From NCBI GenBank assembly GCA_020024395.1, contig JAHHTV010000072.1:1-7414 (forward strand): a DNA stretch of 7,414 nucleotides. The letters are read 5' to 3'. Shown piece after piece: positions 1 through 7,393 of this stretch. Each line of letters begins with the position of its first letter. The first letter of the stretch is position 1. A model generated the notes under the pieces. That model was given only the letters and a program-made list of their open reading frames with translations. It did not search any database and was not told the DNA's origin. The DNA comes from Anaerotignum sp. (GTDB taxonomy: Bacteria; Bacillota; Clostridia; Lachnospirales; Anaerotignaceae). The translations under genes were made by a program, and so were the position numbers.

Positions 1-61
1 TGTTATCACTCCTTTTTTATATATTTTTTTGAGTATAACATGTTTTTACTTTTTCTGACAG
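1..61 (-). promoter_or_regulatory. Promoter and ribosome binding site of the next gene, which starts outside the window
   Basis: Reading the minus strand, an extended -10 element TGTTATACT (40 to 32) lies 18 bp from a moderate -35 match, CTGTCA (61 to 56, 4 of 6 to TTGACA). Transcription would start near position 25. A Shine-Dalgarno sequence AGGAG (13 to 9) follows, leaving eight bases (8 to 1) to the window edge, so an ATG is expected at or just beyond the edge. No terminator hairpin separates this promoter from the stop of the SUKH gene at 75, so read-through from upstream could also feed the next gene. The -10 closely resembles that of the gyrB promoter (TGGTATACT). The start codon itself is not visible, so the downstream gene is inferred. 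Confidence 0.65.
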
Positions 62-74
62 TATTTTTATATTT

Positions 75-881
75 TTATGGTTTTTTTTGCCATTTTTCAT
101 ATGCTTTTTGCACAGTTTTTATTTTCATTTTGTTTGAAACAGACACACCCAAAAGACCACACAAAAAACATAGCTTTGTACGTTCAAAATCAAATAAGCC
201 ACTGCCTTGGATTTCCATAAATTGTGAAAATGCTATTTTGTTATGGTATGCCTCCACAAAAGGATATATGGTATCTATGCAGTCATCTAGCCAATATTCA
301 TACCATTGCAAAAAATCAATATCCAGTGCTATCATACCATTTGCTTCATTTGCTGCCCATACACTGCCCACACCAACACCTTTACAAACAAGCACATCAT
401 AATAAGTACAACCATGACTATTCAATCGCAAAGCCCCCTGCTCATAACGGAAACAATTTTCTGTATCATCCCAATATAACAAGCAGTTTTCTGCATTTTC
501 ACACAATGTACAATTTTCATCACAAGTACCTATTTCACATGCATATGCACCAGTGTCAAAACTTCTTTCTACCACAAAATCACTTTCCAGTACAAAAGGC
601 TTTTGTAAATAACTGCTTTCTAATGCCTTGTAAAGTGGAAACAAGCCATATCCCGGCCCTGCACCACCATCACCAATGGTTTTGATAAAATCACGGTATG
701 CTTTTGGCAATTGCACCTGATATTTTTGTTCCCAAGCGGCAACTTCTGTTTCTTCTAATGGTGGATTACAAAGATATCTATGTCTTTGAGAGCCAAATAC
801 CTGAAAATTTTTATCATATTGTTTCAAAAACGCCAATTTTTCAGGTATTGTTGCAAAAAACAATGTTTCTTTTTTTTGCAT
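75..881 (-). CDS. SUKH-superfamily (SMI1/KNR4 family) protein with a cysteine cluster
   Basis: This 268-residue protein has no signal peptide or clear membrane segment and is probably cytoplasmic. Residues about 42-85 match the SUKH N-terminal signature: an E-xx-E helix, LPKAYRDFI, then GDGGAGPGYGLFPL at 70-83. Residues 149-200 match the second core: GALRLNSHGC, YDVLV, GSVW, then an acidic FLQWYEYWLDD helix. SUKH proteins are protein-binding modules; many bacterial ones are immunity proteins against polymorphic toxins, others have unknown roles. Between the two cores lies an unusual cysteine run, C115, C120, C124, C127, C133 and C143, which might bind metal. A further CxxC is C238/C241. The ATG at 881 is chosen because GGAGG (893-889) lies 7 nt upstream; the gene starts 23 nt after the TPM gene and is probably co-transcribed. 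No toxin gene is visible, so an immunity role is only a possibility. Family call fairly sure, function unknown. Confidence 0.86.
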   Translation of the reverse strand: MQKKETLFFATIPEKLAFLKQYDKNFQVFGSQRHRYLCNPPLEETEVAAWEQKYQVQLPKAYRDFIKTIGDGGAGPGYGLFPLYKALESSYLQKPFVLESDFVVERSFDTGAYACEIGTCDENCTLCENAENCLLYWDDTENCFRYEQGALRLNSHGCTYYDVLVCKGVGVGSVWAANEANGMIALDIDFLQWYEYWLDDCIDTIYPFVEAYHNKIAFSQFMEIQGSGLFDFERTKLCFLCGLLGVSVSNKMKIKTVQKAYEKWQKKP

Positions 882-904
882 GAAAAAACCTCCACTTGTT
901 TTTA

Positions 905-1729
905 CTAAAATTTTCCGCCGCCACCGCCAAAATCACGATTATCCACTTGAAATGTAGAGGAATCACCACCCCAAGAAGAATGGTCATCATCATTGTCTTT
1001 TTGTATGCGTGTGCGTATGGTATGTGTTGTGAGAAAACGGTCTTGTGAATTTGTCATATGCATACCATTATCTTTCAAATATGCCCTACCATCTGTATAT
1101 GGTTTGACATTTTTATGTCCTTGTTTCATACCAAACACACAAACACCTGCCACAGCCAATGAAATCACAACTGCAAGCCCCATATACAGCAATGTTTTGT
1201 TTTGTTTTTGTGCCACCTGATATTCTGAAACAGTATGTTCTGGGTCTTCCAAATATGCTTGATATGCCAAACCATATTTTTCAACATCTTCTAAAAATAC
1301 AGTCATACCTTCATGATATGCACCATCAGAAAGATAAGGCTTCACATTATCCCACATTTCTGAAATATAATAGTCTGTATAAATTTCGATTGCTTCACCT
1401 GATGTGACAATCTGTGCATCATGTTCCTGCATATCTATCACAAACACAACACCGCTTTTTGTTTCACCAAATCCAAAATCACCATCTATAAAAAATTGTG
1501 CGGCATATTCTTTTGCAGATACCCCTTGTGTATCTGTGGTTGTCAAAAATAAAATATCCAAACCCAATTTTTCGCTCAGTGCTTTTGCTTGCTCTGTCAA
1601 ATCTTGCTGTTGTTGTGTGGTAAACAGTTTTGCTTGGTCAAATACATTGCCCTCTGTTCTTGCCCATACAGGTACCGCAAAACATAATATCATACAAATG
1701 GTCAAAAAACAGATTTTTATTTTTTTCAT
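905..1729 (-). CDS. Exported TPM-domain membrane protein (YgcG-like)
   Basis: The protein has 274 residues. Residues 1-23 are a Sec signal peptide with a basic start (MKKIK), a hydrophobic core and a likely signal peptidase I site after VWA23. A TPM domain (TLP18.3/Psb32/MOLO-1 type) spans about 28-155: it opens with NVFDQAKLFT and includes the LGLDILFLTT strand, SAKEYAAQFF and the GDFGFGETKSGVVFVIDM core. One membrane helix covers about 180-201. The C-terminal tail (202-274) is charged, has an Asp run at 247-249, and ends in a glycine block and KF. I infer an outside TPM domain and a cytoplasmic tail. Family function is poorly defined; relatives act in photosystem repair in plants or as membrane accessory proteins. 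The reading frame stays open up to 1912, but the ATG at 1729 is preferred: it begins the signal peptide, has GGGAGG (1744-1739) 9 nt upstream, and overlaps the previous stop by one base. The stop codon is TAG. Confidence 0.88.
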   Translation of the reverse strand: MKKIKICFLTICMILCFAVPVWARTEGNVFDQAKLFTTQQQQDLTEQAKALSEKLGLDILFLTTTDTQGVSAKEYAAQFFIDGDFGFGETKSGVVFVIDMQEHDAQIVTSGEAIEIYTDYYISEMWDNVKPYLSDGAYHEGMTVFLEDVEKYGLAYQAYLEDPEHTVSEYQVAQKQNKTLLYMGLAVVISLAVAGVCVFGMKQGHKNVKPYTDGRAYLKDNGMHMTNSQDRFLTTHTIRTRIQKDNDDDHSSWGGDSSTFQVDNRDFGGGGGKF

Positions 1730-1744
1730 CAAAAACCGCCTCCC
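1727..1744 (-). promoter_or_regulatory. Stop-start overlap with embedded ribosome binding site (translational coupling)
   Basis: The last codons of the zinc-ribbon gene, ATG GGA GGC GGT TTT TGA, contain the Shine-Dalgarno sequence GGGAGG (1744-1739) for the TPM gene. The stop TGA (1731-1729) shares its final A with the next ATG (1729-1727), giving TGATG. This arrangement normally lets a terminating ribosome restart on the next gene, so the two proteins are probably made in a linked ratio. The overlap is read directly; the coupling is inferred. Confidence 0.85.
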
Positions 1745-2826
1745 ATCACAAATGCAATGCCCGCTGTAATCACCAAAACAATCAAAAATATCACAAAAAA
1801 CCATTTGACTGCTTGTTTGCCATCGCAAGGCAATTCTCCAACCATTTTGCCTGTTTGCCCATTCATAGCAAATAAATATTTTTTGCCATTGAAATTGCTT
1901 ATTAACATCCAAACAGGCAAAAGCAGATATGTTTGTTTATCTGATTGTATATTGGTACGGCATTGCACACCATGCACATGGTCATACTGTCTGCCGCTTT
2001 CTGCCGCTTTGTTTTGAATACCATGTGAAATACGGTTTTCCATTCTTTGGAACAAATCTTTTGGCTCATACTGATATTTTTCTGCAAAAAAACCACTCAA
2101 ATACCGCATATCAAAGGGTTGTTTTTTTGTAAAATCAAACGGTTCCAATGCATCCATCATAGCATCTTCCATATTTTCGGAAGCATCCAAAGGGATATTT
2201 TCAAAATCCATATATCCACTACGCACAATATGATAAACATCTGTTTTGGTATAACGATATGTACTATCACTCCATAGTGTCACATTTTCACCTGTGGCGT
2301 GATAATCAAAATCTGCTTTGCAATCAAAAAGCCAAAACGGTACATAAATTCCTGTAATTTTTTCCAATCGTTGTTTTGATGTAAATTGTGGTGGAAGCAA
2401 TTTTTTTCCTTTACACAGTTTCAAAAATGCTTGTTGTGCCTGTTTTTTATCCGTTGCAAAAGGCACAATGGCAGAGGGTTGATATTTTCCTGTAAATTTT
2501 TGTGGTATGACTGTTGGATTTTGACAAAACATACAAAATGTTGCCGCAGTTGCATCATCTGTCACAATCTCCGCACCACAACTTGGGCAAACATAAGCAC
2601 ATAAATTTTCTTGTGTTTGTGCGGTATCCACATTTTCATGAAACGTGATATTTGTATCATTTTGGGGTTGTTGTGTTGTGTTTTCTGTGGTTTTTGCACC
2701 TCGTTGTTCCAAATCCTCTTTTGTGTATTCGCTATCACAATAATCACAAAGCCATGTCTGTTTTGCACCATCATATCGCAAATACGCACCACAGCTTGGA
2801 CAAATGTAAGTGATGGTTTGTTGCAT
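1729..2826 (-). CDS. Double zinc-ribbon protein with C-terminal membrane anchor (TFIIB-type zinc-ribbon family)
   Basis: The protein has 365 residues. Two treble CxxC zinc-ribbon halves are visible. Ribbon 1 uses C9-PS-C12 and C27-DY-C30; ribbon 2 uses C80-PS-C83 and C98-MF-C101. They are joined by a Thr/Gln/Asn-rich linker (about 42-75). The body carries two blocks I associate with this family: GIYVPFWLFD (159-168) and LPVWML followed by AMNGQTGKMVGELP (about 303-333). One hydrophobic helix, about 342-361, ends the protein, with MGGGF as the last residues, so it looks tail-anchored with the ribbons in the cytoplasm. The TFIIB-type label refers only to the ribbon fold; transcription activity is not implied. 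Its partner is probably the TPM membrane protein encoded by the overlapping next gene. AAAGGAGG (2840-2833) sits 6 nt before the ATG. The gene lies just after the gyrA terminator, and I see no good promoter of its own. Biochemical function unknown. Confidence 0.87.
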   Translation of the reverse strand: MQQTITYICPSCGAYLRYDGAKQTWLCDYCDSEYTKEDLEQRGAKTTENTTQQPQNDTNITFHENVDTAQTQENLCAYVCPSCGAEIVTDDATAATFCMFCQNPTVIPQKFTGKYQPSAIVPFATDKKQAQQAFLKLCKGKKLLPPQFTSKQRLEKITGIYVPFWLFDCKADFDYHATGENVTLWSDSTYRYTKTDVYHIVRSGYMDFENIPLDASENMEDAMMDALEPFDFTKKQPFDMRYLSGFFAEKYQYEPKDLFQRMENRISHGIQNKAAESGRQYDHVHGVQCRTNIQSDKQTYLLLPVWMLISNFNGKKYLFAMNGQTGKMVGELPCDGKQAVKWFFVIFLIVLVITAGIAFVMGGGF

Positions 2827-2835
2827 ACTATTCCT

Positions 2836-2853
2836 CCTTTTTTCAGAAAAAAA
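2836..2853 (-). promoter_or_regulatory. A/T hairpin touching the zinc-ribbon gene ribosome binding site
   Basis: On the minus strand T7 (2853-2847), CTG and A6 (2843-2838) can form a weak hairpin of six A-U pairs plus a G-U pair. Its 3' arm runs into the GGAGG of the ribosome binding site (2837-2833). The same T7 is the distal part of the terminator tail. The pairing is weak and may have no function. Confidence 0.3.
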
Positions 2854-2856
2854 CGC

Positions 2857-2881
2857 AAAAAGGGGACACTGTCCCCTTTTT
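2857..2881 (-). terminator. Rho-independent terminator after gyrA
   Basis: This is a perfect 12-bp inverted repeat around one central base (2869). The arms are AAAAAGGGGACA and TGTCCCCTTTTT. On the minus strand it forms a GC-rich hairpin followed by T5, GCG and then T7 (2853-2847). It begins one base after the gyrA stop codon (2885-2883). Because of its symmetry it could terminate transcription on either strand, but no gene converges from the left. It should end most gyrBA transcripts and reduce expression of the zinc-ribbon, TPM and SUKH genes. Confidence 0.85.
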
Positions 2882-2882
2882 A

Positions 2883-5372
2883 TTATTGTTCTTGATTTTG
2901 TTCTAATTGTTCTGCAATTTCATCTGTTTCAATATCATCTTCTGTAATTTTGGCAATGCCAACAACGCTGATGCCTTCTTTTAAGTTCATCAGCTTAACA
3001 CCTTGTGAAACTCTGCCAATGGTAGAAATGTCATTTCCACGCAAACGTATAATCACACCTTCTGATGTAATCAACATCAATTCTTCATTTTCTTCTAGCA
3101 TCAAAACACCTGTCAAAAGCCCTGTTTTTTCTGTCAACTGATGGACTTTGACACCCATACCACCACGATATTGTACTTTGAATTCTTCCACAGATGTTTG
3201 TTTGCCATAACCTTTTTCTGTGACATTCAACACTTTTGCATTTGGTGTCACTTTGCCCGCTGAAACCACATAATCTCCATCTTTGAGCTGTATTGCTTTG
3301 ACACCTGTTGCGGCTCTGCCCAAAGGTCTAACATCGGTTTCACTGAATTTGATACCCATACCATTTCTTGTCGCCACCAATATTTGGTCATTTCCATCTG
3401 TTGTCATAACACCAATCAAGCTATCATCTTCTTTGAGGTTGATGGCAATCAAACCACCTTTTCTGATATTTGCATAGCTTGCCATATCTGTTTTTTTGAT
3501 AATGCCTTGTTTTGTGAGCATCACCAAATAGCGGTCTTCTCTGAATTCTTTCACAGGGATGACAGCTGTTACAGTTTCATCTGGTGCAATTTCAATCAAA
3601 TTGACAATGGCAGTACCTCTTGCAGCTCTACCTGCTTCTGGAATTTCATAGCCTTTTTTGCGGTATACTCTACCATGGTCTGTAAAGAACAATATGGTAT
3701 CATGTGTAGAGGACAAAAACAAATCTTTTACAAAATCTTCCTCTCTTGTTTGCATACCCATAATGCCTCTACCGCCTCTGTTTTGGCTTTTGTATGTCAT
3801 CAATGGTGTACGTTTGACATAATTCAAATTCGACATGGTAAATACGCAAGTTTCTTCCTCAATCAAATCTTCTACATCAATTTCGCCAGGGTTTGCAACC
3901 AACTGTGTACGACGAGGGTCTGCATATTTTGTTTTGATTTCCATGGTTTCATCACGAATCACACCCAAAAGCAATGTTTCATCTGCCAACAAAGATTGAT
4001 AATATGCAATTTTTTTCTGCAATTCTGCATATTCTGCATCTATTTTTTCATGCTCCAAACCTTGCAAACGACGCAGCTGCATTTCCAATATTGCCTGTGA
4101 CTGTACATCGGATAATGCAAAACGTTCCATCAAGCGTTGTTTTGCATTGTCATAGCTGGTACGAATAATCTGTATCACTTCATCAATATTTGAAATGGCA
4201 ATGCGTAAGCCTTCTAAAATATGGGCTCTTTTTTGTGCTTTATCCAGATTAAATTGTGTTCTTCTGGTCACAACTTCTTCCTGATGTTTCAGATATTCTG
4301 AAAGCATTTGCTGCAAATTCATAATCACAGGTTTACCATTTACCAAAGCAAGTAATATTGCTCCAAAACTTTCCTGTAATTGTGTGTATTTATAAAGCTG
4401 ATTTAATATCACATTTGCATTTGCATCTTTTTTCAATTCAATAATAATTTGAATATCATCACCTGCCGAAGCATCATACAAATCGCTAATGCCATCAATA
4501 CGTTTATCTTTTACCAATTCTGCAATTTTTTCAATCAAACGCAGTTTATTGACCATATATGGAATTTCTGTGACAACGATTTTTTCTCTGCCATTTCCCA
4601 TTGGTTGTATTTCTGCAATGGCTCTTACCAATATTTTGCCTCTACCTGTGCGATAAGCTGCACGAATGCCACTTTTGCCCAGTATAGAAGCACCTGTGGG
4701 AAAATCTGGGCCTTTGATGTATTCCATCAATTCTTCCACATCTGTTTCTTTGCCATTGATTTTATTATCAATCATGCAATGCAAACCATCAATCACTTCT
4801 CCCAAGTTATGGGGTGGGATATTGGTTGCCATACCAACGGCAATACCAGAAGAACCATTGACCAAAAGATTTGGAATACGGGCAGGCAATACCACAGGTT
4901 CTTTTTCGTTTTCGTCATAGTTTGGCACAAAATCAACTGTATTTTTTTCAATATCCGCAAGCATTGCTGCTGTGATACGGGACATACGTGCTTCTGTGTA
5001 ACGGCTTGCCGCAGCACCATAGCCATCTATGGAACCAAAGTTCCCATGACCGTCTACCAACATATAACGCATAGAGAAATTTTGTGCCATACGCACCATT
5101 GCCTGATAAATGGAACTATCCCCATGTGGATGATATTTCCCCATGGTATCGCCGACAATACGGGCTGATTTTTTATAGGGTTTGTTTGGCTCCAAATTCA
5201 TTTCATTCATGGAGTACAATATTCTTCTTTGTACTGGTTTTAAGCCATCTCTCACATCAGGCAAGGCACGGGCGACTATCACGCTCATGGCATAGTCGAT
5301 ATAACACTTTTTCATCTCCTCGTTGATGTCTATGGTGACGACTTTGTCCAATTCTTTGTTTTCTTCGCTCAT
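2883..5372 (-). CDS. gyrA: DNA gyrase subunit A
   Basis: The 829-residue protein has the usual Firmicutes GyrA length. GyrA breaks and rejoins both DNA strands and wraps DNA within the A2B2 gyrase that introduces negative supercoils using ATP. The winged-helix and tower domains fill about 1-500. The catalytic tyrosine is Y125 in [10 protein letters not shown], next to R124. The intercalating isoleucine is I177 in SSGIAVGM. The C-terminal beta-pinwheel (about 505-810) has a canonical GyrA box, QNRGGRG (530-536), which distinguishes it from ParC. It also has degenerate blade repeats, including QYRGGMG at 734-740, and an acidic tail. In the quinolone region ([13 protein letters not shown]), Ser86 matches E. 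coli Ser83, but Gln90 replaces Asp87. The ATG at 5372 is supported by the conserved N-terminus and AAAGGAA 12 nt upstream. It lies 24 nt after gyrB and ends with TAA just before a terminator. Confidence 0.98.
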   Translation of the reverse strand: MSEENKELDKVVTIDINEEMKKCYIDYAMSVIVARALPDVRDGLKPVQRRILYSMNEMNLEPNKPYKKSARIVGDTMGKYHPHGDSSIYQAMVRMAQNFSMRYMLVDGHGNFGSIDGYGAAASRYTEARMSRITAAMLADIEKNTVDFVPNYDENEKEPVVLPARIPNLLVNGSSGIAVGMATNIPPHNLGEVIDGLHCMIDNKINGKETDVEELMEYIKGPDFPTGASILGKSGIRAAYRTGRGKILVRAIAEIQPMGNGREKIVVTEIPYMVNKLRLIEKIAELVKDKRIDGISDLYDASAGDDIQIIIELKKDANANVILNQLYKYTQLQESFGAILLALVNGKPVIMNLQQMLSEYLKHQEEVVTRRTQFNLDKAQKRAHILEGLRIAISNIDEVIQIIRTSYDNAKQRLMERFALSDVQSQAILEMQLRRLQGLEHEKIDAEYAELQKKIAYYQSLLADETLLLGVIRDETMEIKTKYADPRRTQLVANPGEIDVEDLIEEETCVFTMSNLNYVKRTPLMTYKSQNRGGRGIMGMQTREEDFVKDLFLSSTHDTILFFTDHGRVYRKKGYEIPEAGRAARGTAIVNLIEIAPDETVTAVIPVKEFREDRYLVMLTKQGIIKKTDMASYANIRKGGLIAINLKEDDSLIGVMTTDGNDQILVATRNGMGIKFSETDVRPLGRAATGVKAIQLKDGDYVVSAGKVTPNAKVLNVTEKGYGKQTSVEEFKVQYRGGMGVKVHQLTEKTGLLTGVLMLEENEELMLITSEGVIIRLRGNDISTIGRVSQGVKLMNLKEGISVVGIAKITEDDIETDEIAEQLEQNQEQ

Positions 5373-5396
5373 ATTCTATCTCTGTTCCTTTCTGTA

Positions 5397-7298
5397 TCAG
5401 AAATCCATTTGCGCATATTGTGCATTTTCTTCGATAAATTCACGTCTAGGTTCTACGCTATCCCCCATCAGCATACTAAATATTTCATCTGCCAATACAG
5501 CATCTGTAATATCTACTTTTTTCAAAATACGATGTTCTACTGCCATTGTGGTATCTCGCAACTGGTCATAATCCATTTCGCCCAAACCTTTGTAACGCTG
5601 TACTTCTTTGATATTATCTTTGCCAATTTTTTGATACAATGCTTCCAACTGTATATCATCATAGACATAATAATGCTGCTTATTTTTTTCCACACGATAC
5701 AAAGGTGGTTGTGCCACATACACTTTGCCTTGTTCAATCAGTTTTGGCATATAACGATAGAAGAATGTCAAAAGCAATGTACGAATATGGGCACCATCTA
5801 CGTCCGCATCGGTCATAATCACAATTTTATGATAACGCAATTTTTCAATATCAAAATCTTCAGAAATTCCTGTACCAAAAGCAGTAATCATACTGCGGAT
5901 TTCTTCGCTGTTTAATATTCTGTCCAATCTTGCTTTTTCCACATTCAATATTTTACCACGCAAAGGCAGTATTGCCTGTGTTTTGGGGTCACGTGCTTTA
6001 ATAGCAGAACCGCCTGCGGAATTCCCTTCAACAATGTAAATTTCACATTCCAGAGGGTCACGGCTTGTACAGTCGGTCAATTTACCAGGCATTCTGGTAT
6101 TTTCCAAACCTGTTTTACGACGTACCAATTCTCTTGCTTTTCTTGCCGCATCTCTGGCTCGAGAAGCCATCAAACCTTTTTCGATGATGATTTTGCCAAT
6201 CGTAGGATTTTCTTCTAGGAAATAGGTCAAATATTCGCTTAGCACAGCCTCCACGGCAGCCTTTGCTTCACTGGTACCCAATTTTGCTTTTGTTTGCCCT
6301 TCAAACTGTGGGTCTTCGACTTTAATGCTAATAACAGCTGTCAAACCTTCTCGCACATCATCACCAGACAATTTTTTATCAGCATCTTTGATAATGCCGA
6401 TTTTTTTGCCATAATCATTTATGGTTTTTGTCAAACCAGATTTGAAACCAACCAAATGTGTACCACCATCAGGGGTATTGATATTATTGACAAATGTAAA
6501 AATACTTTCGGTATAACCATCATTATGCTGGAATGCTACTTCTACCAATACGCCATCTTTTTCACCAGAAGCATAAAAAATATTTTGATACAATGATTGG
6601 CGATTTTTATTAATATAAGCAACAAATTCTTTGATACCACCTTCATAGTGGAAAGTGCGTTCTTGCTCCATACCTTTGCGCAAATCAATCAAATTGATTT
6701 TCAGTCCTTTTGTCAAAAATGCGGTTTCACGCAAACGTTGTTTCAACACATCATAAGAAAATACGGTTTCTTCAAAAATTTCTGCATCGGGCAAAAAATG
6801 CACAAATGTACCATGTTTGTCTGTGGAACCAATATCTGTGACATGGCAAAGTACATTCCCTCTTTCGTATCGTTGCTCATACACTCTGCCATCTGTATGC
6901 ACGTTAACATACAACCAAGAGGATAACGCATTTACAACAGAGGCACCAACACCATGCAAACCACCAGAAACTTTGTATCCGCCACCACCGAATTTACCAC
7001 CTGCATGCAGTATGGTGAATACCACTTCCAACGCAGAAATACCTTTTTGATGATGAATACCTACAGGTATACCACGTCCGTTATCTTCTACAGATATGGA
7101 ATTATCTTCATGAATGGTAACTGTAATTTCTGAACAATATCCTGCCAATGCCTCATCCACTGCATTGTCCACAATTTCATATACCAAATGATGCAATCCT
7201 TTTTCGCTGGTAGAACCAATATACATACCTGGACGTTTTCTGACTGCTTCCAGACCTTCCAGCACTTGGATTTGACTTTCATTATATTCTACTGCCAT
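5397..7298 (-). CDS. gyrB: DNA gyrase subunit B
   Basis: The 633-residue protein is full length. GyrB binds and hydrolyses ATP and, through its TOPRIM domain, completes the DNA cleavage site with GyrA. The GHKL ATPase domain (about 1-220) has E41 and N45 ([11 protein letters not shown]), D72 in EDNGRGIP, and the glycine-rich ATP lid [19 protein letters not shown] (100-118). The transducer domain carries QTKAKLG (335-341). The TOPRIM part has E424 in [21 protein letters not shown] and the metal-binding DADVDG (D497, D499, D501). The C-terminus ends with the usual RREFIEENA motif and a short tail. Asn426 stands where E. coli has Asp426, a known quinolone-resistance position. Length and motifs fit gyrase rather than ParE, and its partner gyrA follows 24 nt later. 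The ATG at 7298 is set by AAGGAG (7312-7307) 8 nt upstream and by the conserved N-terminus; the nearer ATG at 7303 is only 3 nt from it and out of frame. The stop is TGA. Confidence 0.98.
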   Translation of the reverse strand: MAVEYNESQIQVLEGLEAVRKRPGMYIGSTSEKGLHHLVYEIVDNAVDEALAGYCSEITVTIHEDNSISVEDNGRGIPVGIHHQKGISALEVVFTILHAGGKFGGGGYKVSGGLHGVGASVVNALSSWLYVNVHTDGRVYEQRYERGNVLCHVTDIGSTDKHGTFVHFLPDAEIFEETVFSYDVLKQRLRETAFLTKGLKINLIDLRKGMEQERTFHYEGGIKEFVAYINKNRQSLYQNIFYASGEKDGVLVEVAFQHNDGYTESIFTFVNNINTPDGGTHLVGFKSGLTKTINDYGKKIGIIKDADKKLSGDDVREGLTAVISIKVEDPQFEGQTKAKLGTSEAKAAVEAVLSEYLTYFLEENPTIGKIIIEKGLMASRARDAARKARELVRRKTGLENTRMPGKLTDCTSRDPLECEIYIVEGNSAGGSAIKARDPKTQAILPLRGKILNVEKARLDRILNSEEIRSMITAFGTGISEDFDIEKLRYHKIVIMTDADVDGAHIRTLLLTFFYRYMPKLIEQGKVYVAQPPLYRVEKNKQHYYVYDDIQLEALYQKIGKDNIKEVQRYKGLGEMDYDQLRDTTMAVEHRILKKVDITDAVLADEIFSMLMGDSVEPRREFIEENAQYAQMDF

Positions 7299-7306
7299 TT
7301 CATTCT

Positions 7307-7333
7307 CTCCTTACCTATCATGGTAAAAAACCA
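7307..7333 (-). promoter_or_regulatory. gyrB leader with two competing hairpins over the ribosome binding site
   Basis: In the RNA, UUUUUUACC (7330-7322) can pair with GGUAAGGAG (7315-7307) around the loop AUGAUA. This gives nine pairs, of which three are G-U, and covers the whole gyrB Shine-Dalgarno. A rival small hairpin, UGGU with ACCA around U5 (7333-7321), uses the same ACC and would free the ribosome binding site. The U-tract facing a purine-rich ribosome binding site recalls fourU-type RNA thermometers. Pairing is read from the sequence; a regulatory role is speculative. Confidence 0.35.
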
Positions 7334-7364
7334 AGTGTTTTCACGCTTATTTTGTGATAAAAAC

Positions 7365-7393
7365 AGTATACCATTTTTTTTGATTTTTCACAA
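7365..7393 (-). promoter_or_regulatory. gyrB-gyrA promoter (sigma-A type, extended -10)
   Basis: The minus strand has TTGTGA (7393-7388) as -35, a 17-bp spacer, and TATACT (7370-7365) as -10 with an upstream TG (TGGTATACT). Initiation is expected near A7358, giving a leader of about 60 nt. The promoter means that gyrBA need not depend on a gene further upstream. The rest of the flank to 7414 shows no coding potential and no good DnaA box. Confidence 0.72.

Noticed and set aside
224..685. Histidine-rich plus-strand frame opposite the SUKH gene
   Set aside because: The His richness comes from reading AT-rich minus-strand codons backwards; the SUKH motifs are on the other strand.
1679..1694. 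Lipobox in the TPM signal peptide because of several cysteines (C7, C12, C16)
   Set aside because: None has the L-A/S-G/A-C pattern; the VWA cleavage site fits signal peptidase I better.
1730..1912. N-terminal extension of the TPM protein to an ATG at 1912
   Set aside because: It would bury the signal peptide and lie wholly inside the zinc-ribbon gene; the ATG at 1729 has a good ribosome binding site and stop-start overlap.
2934..2962. Possible promoter inside the gyrA 3' end: TTGGCA (2962-2957), 17 bp, GATGAT (2939-2934)
   Set aside because: The -10 matches only 4 of 6, there is no TG extension, and it lies upstream of the gyrA terminator.
3384..4100. Long plus-strand open frame (238 codons) opposite gyrA
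   Set aside because: It lies fully inside gyrA on the other strand, has no ribosome binding site or recognisable domain, and its Cys/Phe/His-rich make-up is typical of an antisense shadow.
4449..5168. Second long plus-strand open frame (239 codons) opposite gyrA
   Set aside because: Same reasons: it mirrors conserved gyrA codons and shows no family signature.
2883..7298. Topoisomerase IV (parE-parC) instead of gyrase
   Set aside because: The canonical GyrA box QNRGGRG, a full C-terminal pinwheel and the overall motifs favour gyrase.
7268..7321. Short upstream frame of 10 codons starting at ATG 7321 and overlapping the gyrB start
   Set aside because: No ribosome binding site precedes it; it is probably chance in an AT-rich leader.
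7351..7360. DnaA-box-like TTATCACAA near the gyrB promoter
   Set aside because: It has three mismatches to the TTATCCACA consensus and stands alone, so there is no support for an origin.
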